From: Aphelenchoides besseyi
Lineage: Eukaryota; Nematoda; Chromadorea; Rhabditida; Aphelenchoididae
Length of the DNA: 64,000 nucleotides
Assembly (NCBI GenBank): GCA_024699855.1
Contig: JAMPIQ010000003.1
Coordinates: forward strand, 6,262,001-6,326,000
Direction of reading: 5' to 3'
Shown here one piece after another: positions 47,756 to 59,911 of this stretch; positions within the stretch are counted from its first letter, which is position 1, and the number at the start of each line of letters is the position of its first letter. A model generated the notes under the pieces. The model was not told the origin of the DNA. It searched no databases and saw only the letters and a list, made by a program, of their open reading frames with translations. The position numbers and the translations under genes were made by a program.

Positions 47756-50245
47756 ACTGTAATTTGTTTCTCACGCACACTTTTTTTAATCTAAAAATTA
47801 AGCCGTGATTAAATTATAACAAATAAACTTTCTTTTATGCCTTCTTTAAATCTCTACAATTCCTATTTTTGTTTAAGCATTTCAGTTTATAAAAGTTGTT
47901 CTTTCACTTTTGTCTTATTATTGTTGGAACCAAGAGAATGTAGAGACGATGGCACTTCGAATTGCCAAACACCAAGGCTTCCGGTTGACGTGTGCGCGAA
48001 TCGCTTGACTGCCACCACAGATCTTCAGTTTCATCGGATGACTCAAAGAAGTCAAACAACAAAAATTGGAAACTCAACGGAGCGAATGGTTTCGTGGTTA
48101 CATCTCGGCTGTTCGTTTGCGAAAACGAATAAAACCGCGTATTTGGTCTCTTCGCTTCACGATGATAAACGATAATAAAATTTGGTTTGATGTTCGGAAG
48201 AAAGGGGGGAGCAGCACAGAGTTTGTGGATCTCGTCGCTTTCGAACTTGTGATTTCCGTTCCACTATACGCTCCATTAGTCACAAGTGATCATCTTAACT
48301 CGACATTCCTCTTCGTCCGTTGCTTATCAGCACTCTCGACGACAATTAACGACCACGTTGAATGACCATGAAAAGCAATTAGCGAGTTGTTGTTTTTTCT
48401 GCACTCTCGATGTCCATTCAACCGCCCGTTTCGTAGATTTTTGATCGAAATTCGAACGTTCAGCCAATGGTTTTAATTCGAGGGTACGGAATGCGAATTC
48501 AAAGGTTTTGAGACGAAATGAAGAAGTGGGCCCGGTTTTTTCTTTCCATTCGCTTCATTTGGAATTGAATTAATCTCCACGTTGACATCTCAAAGAAATA
48601 CGATGGATGAAGGAAATCAGCGTCGCCTTTAAAACCTGTCGGCGCGCGGTTTGTCGATCGGGTTTCGTCCGCGTTTTGTCATCGAAGCCGATGGATTACG
48701 CCGATGGTGTGAAGATGATTCCCGACTTCTGGAAAATGAATGTTATTTCATTTTCAGTCATCGGAATTGCGTGTTCGCTGATGAGAAGAATAGGAAATGA
48801 CCGTCTTGCCCCGCACTTACTCATCGTGTATTCTTGCGCGCACAATCGAAGTCCACGTGCTTATGACTTCACACATCTGTAAACCCAATATCCATTTCTC
48901 GTTGAAAATGACCGGACGAAAGAGGAGAAGGAAGAAGTTTGACGACCTCCGATTTGAAGCGGAAATCCGATTATTTTGTCGCACTTTGCGCATCGCCACC
49001 AATCGCAAAGTGTGCAAACAGTGGGTCAGGAACTCGACGTTTCCTGAACGCTTATCATTCTTTTGTTTGTAATAACCATCGATTGTGATTCCCGTCCATT
49101 CACCGTAACATGTTGGCGATCTCAAAGCGTGGTGTAAAGTTATTTCGATGTCCGAACGGTGTCGATTGCGCGCGGACGTCCACAGGTGCGTCAAATCGCA
49201 TTGCGCTCATTTCTCGTGTCTTACAAATGTCCGTCTGTTCAGATGGCGACTGTTGCAATAATTTGTTTTACATTATCGGTCCGATTAGTTACACGTGCAC
49301 ACGCTTCGCACTTCGAGTTAGCCGGTTGTTTCACTTTGAGGATCATTTTCTCATCTGAATGTCTGTACATTCTAGGACCTCATTAAATGGGGTCCACTGT
49401 AAGATAGCTGTTGATTTCAACTAAAACGAAAGAACTATGTCTATTACACAGAGGCTTTATTGGTTAACATCGTTCTCTGGACACTTCGTTGTTCTCATCG
49501 GAATTGAACTTCAATTCGTAGAAAACATTTTCCACTTATTGCCATTCAATTGCGATCGCTTAATCGGTTGACGGCTTTAAAGTGTTCGGATAACATGCAA
49601 ATCACTTGTATCCCTTCGCATAACGAAAAGTTTGGGTCGGGAATTGAGTCTTTCAATAGTGGAAGAAGCGACGTAATTGCGCGTTTAGTTTGCAACAGGA
49701 AACTGACGAAACGATTTGCCCAATTGGTATTCCGAAAAGTCGTGATGCGCAGATCCAACCATTTAAGACGTTTTCGTGGTATCCCGCATTGAGAGCTTAC
49801 GATCTGAGTCTTTTTTTGCTTTCAAAATGTTTGATTGCAACTTTCCTGGTCCGAAATTGATAGTCAAATGCGCGAACAATACGACCACGCTGTGGACGCA
49901 CGCTCGAACGCGAGACGCTTTTTGGAATGCGCATTTCTTTTGACCATAAGAACTCGACCGCGCTGTAGAGGTTTTTATACGTGAATTGTTCGCTTCTACT
50001 AACCGCTTTCCAACTGTTAACGCAAAAGAAGACCGCAAGTCGGACACAACTCCCGCATTACCGATTTTACTGCCCGATTTGTCGTCGTCGAGAATACGCG
50101 CGGTTTTGTGATTTCCGTCGACTTTTCTTTCGCAGCGCGGTTATCCGTTTTCTTTACGTTTGTTGATTAACAAAACTTCCAATCGTTCGCTTTAGAGCAC
50201 AATGTAAATCCATCGAGCTTTTGGATTCAACTGTTGCTCGCGGTC
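47756..50245. other. Gene-poor region upstream of the KANK gene
   Basis: About 2.5 kb after the Argonaute stop. Many short open frames on both strands without splice structure or family resemblance. Some patches are CpG-rich (for example 48640-48690 and 50040-50110). It probably holds the KANK promoter and 5' untranslated exons. Confidence 0.4.
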
Positions 50246-53200
50246 ATGAGACTTCCCAATCCGACCAAACGAGTAGACGGCTCGATTCCCGTCGTTCCAA
50301 TCGCCTCTGACAAATGCAATTGCTGCCCGTTTGGCTATCACATCGATCTTGACTTCGTTTCGTTTGCTACAGATACTGCATCGGGACGTAAGACTGCAGA
50401 CTCAACGTTTCAGAGTGTATGTTCACGCAAACTTTCTGATCATTTTGCTCGATTTTAGCGCCGTCAAACCCCAATCTTCACGCCCGAAGAGTTGAAACGT
50501 TCACGTCTATCGAATGGACACTCGGAATCTGCAAGCGCATTTCAAAGTCTTAGCAAGTAAGTTGATTGAAAATGAAACTCAATCAGAAACTTCTAGAAAA
50601 TCACTAAGCGATGTGGTCAACGATCTCAATGAAATAGCGTACAATCCAACTCCGATCAATAGTGGCGGCACATTGACTAATGGAACAAACAATTTAACTA
50701 ACGGAGTATCAACCTTACCTCCGAAGCATGTCTCTAGTAAACATATTGAATGGTCTCCTATCGTGCCATCCCATGATCCAATTCAACGACCAAATCACAT
50801 CAACGCTGTGCCTCGTCATTTGCCTCAGATGCCGTTGGTCGACATGCATGCCGTTTATTCTCCGTTAGATAGCGGTTATCGGGATCATGAGTACCGAGAG
50901 AAAACACCACTCACTGTTTCTGCAGAACTGGAAGTCCAACAAATTTTTGGGGACAATCGAAACCGCCAACTTCCATCTTTTCGGCGGAATGTCACTTCTG
51001 CTCCAACTTCGCCCGTCCAGAAAAGTTGTGTTGAAGAGGAATTTCCAGTTAACGAACGTGTTTTCAGCATATTACACGGCGATTGGTCAATCATTAGCTA
51101 AACTAACGAATCGAACGCCCGTCAGTCAAATCAGCCGAGTTGATCCAATTTATAACACAACCACGAGCACACCTCGAAATCCGTTTGCTTCAACGACCAC
51201 TTCTGGAACTTCGGCCGATAAACCGCCGTTGCCGCGTCGATACTTCGATGGCGGTCGAAGAAATCGAGTTCTATCTCCAGATCCCGAAACTTCTTCCGCC
51301 TCGCCGAATCTACTTCGATCGTCCAATTTGCATAGCCGAACTTATTTCCGACCCCAGTACTCGGATACAAACTCTGATTCCTATCCACGTTCAATTCCTT
51401 ACCGTTCACGTCTTGGTGGCATTGGAAGAGGAAGCACCGGCAGTCCGCTCTTTGACTCCTTTGCTTCAGTGAAAAGATCACGTGGTTTGGACGAAAGCCG
51501 CTCATTATCGCCCACTGGAATGTTGGACACGGCCATCTATTCAAAGGTAAAACATTTGAACACAAACGTAAATCAATTTGCTTTTTCAGGAACAAAGCGA
51601 ACTTCCAGTCCATCGTCCATCAACCGTCGAAACACAAACACCCCCCTATGTTCCCTCAATGCCAATTCGTAAATTACGTGATTCTCCAACCCAAACACCG
51701 CCGATTCCACCACCGAAGGTCAAAGTCATTTCATCGGTTCACAACGAAAGTCAAACGAATCGCGTATACTCAAAGGTTTGTGGTTGCTAATGTAAAGATC
51801 AGCAAAAGTACGCAATTTAGAATATCGGAATCGAAACAATAGCTCGAGACGTTAATTCTGTTGCACTTGATACCGTCGATCTTGAACAACCAATTAAAAA
51901 ATTTCCGCTTTCATTTGAATTCCAATACTGCATCGGACATGAGCCCGAATCTCAAGAACCAATTGATCCCAAAAGTGAGTTCAGAAAATGCTCATTGTTC
52001 AACAACCATTTAGCTTTTAAAAAAAAAGAACTTCAAGAAGTAGGAACGTCAACCAAACCTCCGAAAATCGTCGATGCTTCAACTTTGTGTCGTCCAATTT
52101 TAACCACTACGCAAACTCAAACCGATAAGATCGAAACACCGAAAATAGTAACAATGGAGAATGAAACTCAAACTGTAAACGATTGGATTATGGAAGAGGT
52201 AGTAGAGTAAACGTCTATTGACTAGTTTGATGTTCTAGGTTCGAGCGTTAATGCGAGCAGAAAAGGCTGAACGAAAGAGTGTGGACAAAAAGACGGAAAC
52301 TGAAGAGGAGGAAGCTGGAGAGTTCATTCTAATCACTTGCTCAAAATGCGATCGACAGCCTGTTGATGCGGCACACGAGCATTACGAGAAGATTCGTGTA
52401 AGTCCACTCCAACTCTCCAGTTTAACGTATACTCAGGATGATGATCAATTGCAAAAGTCGCCAGTTCGTCAACTTCTAACGACAACTGCAAAATCAACGG
52501 ACTCATCATCCGATCCTGACGAAGGCTTGGAACTGATCGAGCCATTGGATTTTGACAGCGATCGAAGAGAAGAGGAAGAGCACTTGGATGTTGAACGAAT
52601 CAGTCCACCAACTCAATTGCGCTCCATTTCACCGCAATTCGACAAAATCAAAGTCCAAAAATCCGAAGACACTCGTTCGCTGCAATCAAATCGATCGGAC
52701 GACCGATCGTTCGACGACGATGAACGTGAAATGCTCGCGAATCTCGAACAGTTGGCGAGTTTCGATCCGGATCGATTCTCGTTGAATACCGATGCTCAAA
52801 CAGTCATTTGTCTTGATGCAAATCTTTCGGACGGACAACGACAACTGGATCCGTAAGAAGTCACGAAGACAAATTGACAAACCAAAACCTTTCAGCTCAC
52901 GAACCGAAGCCATTCGCAAACTTCTAACCGAACCGAATCGACCGGGTGCCGCTTTTCAACGTGAATCCGCAGCTAATCGATCGTACCGAGTGGACAAATC
53001 GAAAGCTCACGATTTGGATTACATTCTTGATAAGCATACAACAACGGTTAGTGTTTTGTGTACTTTAAAGTGATCGAAAGAGCACAACATTAGCTGTTTT
53101 GTTTTCTCAATTCACGACTCCGCGTCAATCGGATCGTGTTTCATTTGTCAGTTGTATTTGTTGTATTTAGGAAAAGAGCAGTGCGGAACCGTCGACACCT

Positions 53201-54575
53201 GATCCCGAAAAGGCTCTAACTGAAATGGTTGTTTTGAAGAAGTTCGTGTCTCATCCATCGCAGTTTCCCGACCCAGTTCCTGCGCGTATTCCACGACCGA
53301 AATTCACGAAATTCGCAAGCGCCGTATCCGAACAAGCGGAAACAGCCGATGAAGCAGCTGAGGAAGCCGACAAATTGACTCCTCTTCGATCTGAATTGCA
53401 GTACGTACCTTCGTGGCGTGGTACCCGTCGATTCAGGCATCACCAATATCCCAACTTCGCTTCGGATTCATCAGTTGCCCAACCACCGGAGGATTATAGC
53501 GATGACGATGAAGAAACGCATCCGATCGATCCGAATGATCCGTTGTCATCGTCGAACTCATCTCTAACTTCCGACTTGGATAGCAACGATGAAGACTCAG
53601 CAGCTCAATTTGAAATCAGTCCGCCGTTAAAAGAAGCTCTTGCCACATTGAATCGTCATTTACGAGAAAACAAAGATGATCAAATGCACTCGGCGGTAAA
53701 ATAGAAGTTGTGACTCTTGAAATCGTTTGTTTTTAGGATTGGGCAAGCAAATACACTGAACACGAATGGCTAAAGATCACAACTCGAAAAGCCGCAAATG
53801 CCCACAGCATCGAACGTTTCATTGAGACACTTGAGAATGTTGGACCAGAATTTCTAGAGATGGTAGTTAATACCGTCGACAACAATGTACGTGTTTAGTT
53901 AATAACGCCGACATTATTTCACATTAAAGGGAAACACGGCTCTTCATTTCGCCGCAAGTGACGACAACTTTGAAGCCATCAGTGCGCTGCTAGATTGCAA
54001 GGTTTGCCGAGTCGATGAGACGAATAAAGCCGGATACGTAAGCAAGTTGAATTGAGTAGCAGTTTCTATACTTGATTTCAGTCACCGGTTATGCTCGCTG
54101 CTTTGTGCACAATCAAAAATGAAACTGAAGCAGCGATCGTACAACGTTTGTTCGAACGTGGAAACGTGAATGCAAAGGCTGTTTATGTGAGCAATTTATA
54201 TGATAAACATCAACCTAATCGACAACATTTAGCATGGACAAACCGCTTTGATGCTCGCTTGTTCTCATGGTCGTGTTGAAACGACAAAACTTTTGCTTAA
54301 CTGCGGTGCAGATGTGAACATGCAGGTTTGTTCGAAGCTTGAAAAAAGAAGCATACTCGTAATTCTAGGACATTGACGGATCTACAGCGCTCATGTGTGC
54401 TTCCGAGCACGGACATAAAGATTTGGTCAAACTTCTGCTGCAACAACCGTCAATTGATTGCTCATTGACGGATTGCGACGATCAAACGGCGTTGTCGATT
54501 GCTGTCGAAAACGGTCACAGAGACATCGGTATTCTTATCTATGCACAGTTGAATTCTCGAGGAGGAGCAACGTAG
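50246..54575 (+). CDS. KANK family protein (VAB-19 type), KN motif and ankyrin repeats
   Basis: Cortical adaptor that links integrin/talin attachment sites to actin; the nematode member VAB-19 holds epidermal attachment structures. Starts [20 protein letters not shown] at 50246 (an upstream in-frame TTG is not needed). The N-terminal KN motif is [20 protein letters not shown], the family hallmark. A long disordered Ser/Pro/Thr-rich middle (about 50500-53200) follows, with repeated TQT motifs ([27 protein letters not shown]) and acidic patches. The C-terminal ankyrin block starts after [20 protein letters not shown] and has repeat cores [52 protein letters not shown] and [12 protein letters not shown], five in all as in KANK proteins. 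Each repeat unit sits largely on its own exon. Ends NSRGGAT at TAG 54575; AATAAA near 54714. Confidence 0.93.
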
Positions 54576-54717
54576 TTCAATACGCCATTTCACTTCCATT
54601 ACCATAATCAAAACTATTGGCTCATTTTACTTCGAATCCGGTCGCTGGTTACCAATCGAAATGCTCAACTATTGAAACTTTTAACTCGTTGTAACTTAAA
54701 TGTTTAGAGGATTTAAT

Positions 54718-54749
54718 AAACAACAACAAAAACAACAACAACAATAACG
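54718..54749 (+). repeat. CAA-rich simple repeat
   Basis: Short low-complexity run of AAC/CAA units in the gap between the convergent KANK and DDX51 genes. Confidence 0.8.
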
Positions 54750-54754
54750 GGATA

Positions 54755-56900
54755 CTATTTCCGTCGAACACTCTGCCGAACAGTTTCCAATTCCTTTTTC
54801 AGCGCCGTCAGTGCTTGTTGATACTTTTCTCGATACTCTTCAACAAACGCGGTTTCCCGTTCGCGATTTTCGACCACCGAATCGTAAACCCCAACGGACA
54901 TCAAATTCTTCTTGAACAATAGCTTCTAAAAAGGAATATCAACTTGAGCAAATCAAATTAACAAACTTCTTCTTTTGTTGCCAAAGAGATGACCGTTCCA
55001 TTTTGTCCGGCTCGTGCCGTTCGACCGGCTCGATGTACGAAAGTTTGGGCATCACGAGGAAGATTGTAATTGAAGACTGCAGCAACACTGAAGTCGATTC
55101 CTCGACCAACAGAATCCGTGCAAATTGCAATGTAATCCTAAAACAACAAGTTTACATTTCGTGTTTATTCATCGTTTCACCTCTTGATTTTTCAGTTTTT
55201 TGAGGATCTTTAATCGTCGTGTTCCGTAGGTGTTTGTTGAGAACTCCAGAATTTGTCTTTCTTTTTCCAGAAGATGTTTGAGTAATATGAACAGACGTCT
55301 GGAATCGGTACTGAACAGAAAATAAACAATAAACATCGAGTATTAAACCTACAGGTTGTTAACAAAAATCAAAGATCGTCTCCAATTTGGATTCTTAGCC
55401 AAATAGCTGTAAACGAAAAGCGGTTTGTACTCGGCCTGACAAATCTTCTAAATTAAGAAGGTAGATTAACAACAAACTCTGCGTTTGCTAACCACTTCGT
55501 GTCTCATTCCCTCTGGCAAAGTTAAACGATCTGAGTCATTGATTGGTCGGACATCCTTCTTATTGTCCATTTCCATTTTCTCTTCGTCTTCTATCGCGTT
55601 TCGCTTTTCAATCACCGAACTAACATTTGCACGAAACAGTCGAGGGCATCTCAACGACCAAATGTGGAGTTTGTCCGCTTCCAGCGACAAAGTTGCCGAG
55701 ACAAGAATCTTCTGAAGACGAGTGTTTTTGTCGTGGGCAACCAAACTGCCGTAACTCATCGTATGTAAACACTGGTCTGCAAAATGATTGTTAGAAGTTA
55801 TTTCAACTTTTCAACTTACAATTCGCTAATCGTTCAACCAACTCCAACCATTCTTCTCGTACAAACTTTAGCGAGTCCGCTTCGTCGACGACTAAATATC
55901 GTAGTTTGGTCAAATCGATTTGTTTCGTTCCATCGATCAAATGTTCGACTAAACGTTGTGGTGTTGAAATGATCACGTTGACGTTTGATTTCTTTGATCC
56001 ATCAGGAAAAAGCACTCGTCTCTCTTGTTCGTACGATAGAAACTCGTTCAGAACAACGATTTGTGCTTTCGAAACGTTGTATTTGGCAAACTCCTGAATT
56101 CACGTATGCAATTTGAAAATGAAACGTCAACTTACGGCAGCAATTTGTTGGACTAGTGATCTTGTTGGAGCAACAATCAAAGCAGACAAATGATCAACTG
56201 GTTGCACGCAAAGATGATTGAGAACTGGTATTAAGTAGCAGAGAGTCTTTCCACTTCCCGTTGGTGCACTAATTGCAACATCTCGTGGAGGCAAGAGTGT
56301 CGGCGGATTAAGGAGCAACGGAAGAACGGCAAGTTGTACCGGAAACCAAACACTCAGCTCTTTACTCAGCGATTCGAAAAGTCCTTGATCCAAACCCTTG
56401 AATACGGAGATTCCATCGCCTGTTCGAGAGTCGATTTTTGCCGAAAAAGTGATTGGTTTTGCAGCCCACTCGGGAATTGATCTAAACTCCAATAGCTCAT
56501 GTACAAAACGTGAAAATGAACTTACAACAAGTTTTTCTTCTCGACAAATTCTTGAACTCCCAGAACTTTAAATGACCTTGTTTCTTCTTCATCGACATCC
56601 ATTTTCTCGTCTTCTACATTTTGCTCTTCTTTTGCATTAAAATTGGCACTTGCTGTGGTGGCTACCGATTCGACATCAGACTCGTTCAGTTCTTCGGAAA
56701 TGTGACCGTTAGCTTCTGTTTGATGTGCATTTTGATCGTTTTCCTGCGACGAGGATTCCGAGTCTGATGTAATTTCCCTAAAGCAAAAGCTAAACAACAA
56801 CCTTTCTCAAAAAAACTCACCCATCAAAATCGATGATATCTGAATCAGAATCTTCTAATCTCACATGCGAATTCCCGTTCTCCATAATCATTTTGCTCAT
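54755..56900 (-). CDS. DDX51: DEAD-box RNA helicase, DDX51/Dbp6 type
   Basis: ATP-dependent RNA helicase of nucleolar large-subunit ribosome assembly. Starts MSKMIMENGNSHVRLEDSDS at 56900, then an acidic N-terminal region. RecA domain 1: SVWFPVQLAVLPLLL as the Q-motif region, APTGSGKT (motif I, 56250-56275), APTRSL (Ia), STPQRLVEH (Ib), VDEAD (motif II, near 55890) and SAT (motif III, near 55700). RecA domain 2: SLIFVNN, CTDSVGRGIDF (motif V) and FVHRAGRTARAG (motif VI, 55000-55035). It has the long insertion and WFPVQ/LLPPRD pattern of DDX51 rather than of generic DEAD helicases. The C-terminus is LKKELETVRQSVRRK, stop at 54755. Convergent with KANK, with about 180 bp between stops. Confidence 0.9.
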
Positions 56901-57061
56901 TGACAATCAAGATCCCAAGTCGTTGTTAACATCTAGTCTTTAAGCCACATTCTCTCTTTGTATATAATCCGTTTAAGACCGATAACATGATTTCTGATAG
57001 CAAGTAGTTTTTTTGAGTAATAGGTTTATTAGTCAAAGTAGTGTATTTTAAGAATATCGTT

Positions 57062-58860
57062 TTATTTGTCTTCTTTTTCATGATCGACGTTAAGTGTTCT
57101 GTTGAGAAAGGCTTCGATTAATACGGTTGTTTCTGCCGGTCGAGAATTCGAAACAACGTGACTGCCTCCGATAATCGTTGCAAAATAAAGATGATCAAAG
57201 GAAGTGATGAATCCGTAAATTTGGTCACGACTTGGCCACGGGCGTTTCGTCGATCGATTTTGCCCAATTTTTTCAGCCACGGATTGAGCCGTCAAAAACG
57301 GACAAATGGCATCGCTATCCCCTGTAGAACATCGATCAAACACATGTTGTTAGGACTTTAAACGTACCGTAATAGAGCAGAACATCGATATTCTTTTCTA
57401 TGGCTTTCTTCAAGAACGGTTGAGCGCTGCGGATTTGTTGGTAGTACAATCGATAATAAGGTGCCATGTGAGCTGTAAAAGGTCTTTCGTAGACTCCCAC
57501 CGGATAAATTGATCTGAAAAGGATTGTTCAATCGGAAAAGCATGCAATGACTTTACTTTTCACAAACAGTCCAATTTGTGATGGCCTTCGAAGAGACTCC
57601 AATTGCTTTTTGAACATCCGGATGATTCAAGTACACGGTTGCATTGCTGGTCGGTAAACATCGCATTGTTGGGTTCTAAACATAATCTTCATGATGTCCA
57701 CTTGTCTTTGAAATCACAGCATTCTTGTGGCACTTGTCGTAAACATTGTATAAATTAACGTTCTCCAAATTTTGCTGCATTTCATAGACTTGACTGATGT
57801 AACAAAAACGAGTCTTATCGTCAATCTCTTCAACCTTCCCACATTTCTCATAAACCATCGATATTCTCAGGTCGTCAATGAATCCGTGATAATAAAAAAA
57901 CTTCAGTTTTGAAATCAAATCGATGTCTTCGTCTATCACGCCGTTTGCAATTCCAAGTCCCTAAAAAGAGTTCGAAAAATCCAATTTTCGCATTAACCTT
58001 TAGATTAATGTTTCCATCTTCAATCAATTTTTCTGACAAACTCGTCGTGAACAAACCACCGTACGACTCGCTAAAAAGATAAAGGGAATTTCGAGAGAAG
58101 TTTTGGTGGATCTTAAAAAACGACTGAATAGCTCGGTAGTTTCCAATTGCGGTCTAAATGGCTGGTAAGATGGTAACCGTTGATTGACTTACACCGTTGT
58201 CGCTGAAGTGAGGATGAGGTCCAATGTTGTTGCTCTCGTTCAGAGCATAAGAGAAACCGATGGCGTCTGGAGAGTTGAGATAGACGATTGAAGCGAACTA
58301 AACTCAAAATAGCGTCGAATATTTTAAGGCAAATTACTTTTGTCCAGCTGTGTTCATTCTTCCGTAGAGTTCCATCATCGTTTGCCAAAAAAGGACCATT
58401 ACCATTAAACAATGTTTCCAACGATGAACAACCCTAAATGATTTCTATGCGCCAAAACATTCCGAATACTAACCGGACCGCCTAAAACGATTTTCAATCT
58501 TGTTTCTTTTATTGCTTTTAACCCTAATGTTATCATTACCCCAACTTCTACTGATGTAGAATCTCAGAAAATGGAATGATCACTGACCTGAAAACCTAAA
58601 CTAATTTCTATTTATTGTGAGCTGAAGCCAACAAACCAAAAAATCAATGGGCCATTTGCAGGATCATGTTCCGATTCAACAAACCAGTAGAAGAAATAGC
58701 GTCCATAATCGGCATCCAAATACCCGGTGAATTGGGCGCTTGGAAGTTCGCCTTCGTTCCAACCGGGAAGCTCGGAAAGACGATGATCAGATCGCGTATC
58801 CGAAAACCCCAAGGAGACGGTGTATATCGAGAGTACGGTAAGAAAATTTGAAAGTCTCAT
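57062..58860 (-). CDS. Serine carboxypeptidase (S10 family, cathepsin A-like)
   Basis: Secreted or lysosomal peptidase. Signal peptide MRLSNFLTVLSIYTVSLGFS at 58860, then LPGWNEGELPSAQFTGYLDA and the strand GPLIFWF. The oxyanion-hole motif is assembled from three exons: ...WFVG, the 8-nt exon 58474-58481, and CSSLETLFNGNGPF, giving FVGGPGCSS (the family norm is NGGPGCSS). The nucleophile serine is in SESYGGLF (near 58065), the aspartate in GDSDAICPFL (near 57310) and the histidine in GGSHVVSNSRP (near 57155), so the triad is complete. The tail is NRTLNVDHEKEDK, stop at 57062. The Asn that helps bind the substrate carboxylate in other S10 enzymes appears as Val. Confidence 0.9.
58474..58481 (-). 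other. 8-nt microexon of the serine carboxypeptidase gene
   Basis: Sequence GCGGTCCG on the minus strand between cgttttag and gttagt. In phase with the preceding GTTG and the following GGTTGT it encodes the Gly-Gly-Pro of GGPGCSS. The downstream intron is only 40 nt; the upstream intron would begin with GC rather than GT. Confidence 0.7.
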
Positions 58861-59185
58861 GATCGAGCACAATGGCGAGAACTTTCGATTTCATTTGACG
58901 GACACGAGTCGGAAATTGTTCGTGACCGTGAGCAAAATTGTGAGTTGGCAGTCAGTGAAAAAAGAAAAACATTTGTGGTGGAACTGATACACGTCAAACG
59001 GCCATAACGATCATTGAAGGGTGACAGAATCTGCTTCAAAACAACTGAACTTGTCAGCCGTTTGTGGTTCATTACGAAAGCAATTAGTTGGTCGATCGAA
59101 AGGTCAAAACGGCACAACGTTATGATTCAACACTCTTGACTAATGTTTATTTTCTAAACGAAATTCTACCAACATAAAGAACAAA

Positions 59186-59911
59186 TCACGAGTTGTTTCG
59201 ACGAATTTGACGAAGCAACAAACGACCGTTCTCTCCATCACTCGTCGACAACGAATTGACGGTACTGATGTCCGGAGTACTTGTGAACGTTGGCTTTTTG
59301 TTGCTCGACATATTAACCCATTCGAAAGCAGTTGCCGAGCTGATCGTTGATTTCGACGATTTTACATTCGTAGCAGTACTTGATTGTTCTAATTCAAGGA
59401 TTATGATTCTATGAACCTTCTTCTTACCACGATCCATGGAACGATGTAATGCTTCCAAAGATTTCTTGCGCGAATTCTTATCAGAAATCAAAGCACGTGC
59501 AGAACGACGGCGACGAGGTTTCGCACCCTTTTCTGAAGAAGTCTTTGCCGTTTCATTCATCGACTTTTCCATTTCATTGAGCACACTCGAAGTGCTCTGT
59601 TTAGCACCGGAAAACACAAGTTGGCACAATAAATGAACATCTGACTCACTTTCAGTGGACGAACTTCCTCCGCACCACTCACTGAACGGCGAATGAATGC
59701 CGTCCGACTTCAAAGTTGTCGATTCACTTGCAGACGATTTCAACTCCAAATCGGACCAAAACGGCGGCGGATGAACAAGGCATTGGCTTGAAGCGTCAGA
59801 TGACGATCGTTTGCTTGAAGATAAAATCGATAATTGACTGCGAAGACAAAAACGGAATCCGATAATTCGACCGTTGGGTGGCGAAGACAAGTCGACCATC
59901 TCGAACTCCAA
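59186..59911 (-). CDS. Ser-rich basic protein, unrecognised, single exon
   Basis: Uninterrupted 241-codon frame from ATG 59911 (MEFEMVDLSSPPNGRIIG) to the stop at 59186. Composition is Ser/Lys/Arg rich. A basic nuclear-localisation-like cluster (KPRRRRSARALISDKNSRKK) is followed by a short hydrophobic element VHRIIILELEQ. No family recognised. Its length and coding-like composition, in a genome where introns break up random frames, support a real gene; a possible internal gtgagt/acag pair would break the frame, so I treat it as intronless. E2F-like sites lie upstream (see findings). Confidence 0.6.
   Translation of the reverse strand: MEFEMVDLSSPPNGRIIGFRFCLRSQLSILSSSKRSSSDASSQCLVHPPPFWSDLELKSSASESTTLKSDGIHSPFSEWCGGSSSTESESDVHLLCQLVFSGAKQSTSSVLNEMEKSMNETAKTSSEKGAKPRRRRSARALISDKNSRKKSLEALHRSMDRGKKKVHRIIILELEQSSTATNVKSSKSTISSATAFEWVNMSSNKKPTFTSTPDISTVNSLSTSDGENGRLLLRQIRRNNS

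Noticed and set aside
48607..48882. 91-codon frame in the region upstream of KANK
   Set aside because: No splice structure, no motif, and overlapping open frames on both strands.
59577..59660. Possible intron (gtgagt ... taaacag) inside the Ser-rich gene
   Set aside because: The segment is 53 nt and would shift the downstream frame into an early stop; the uninterrupted frame is simpler.
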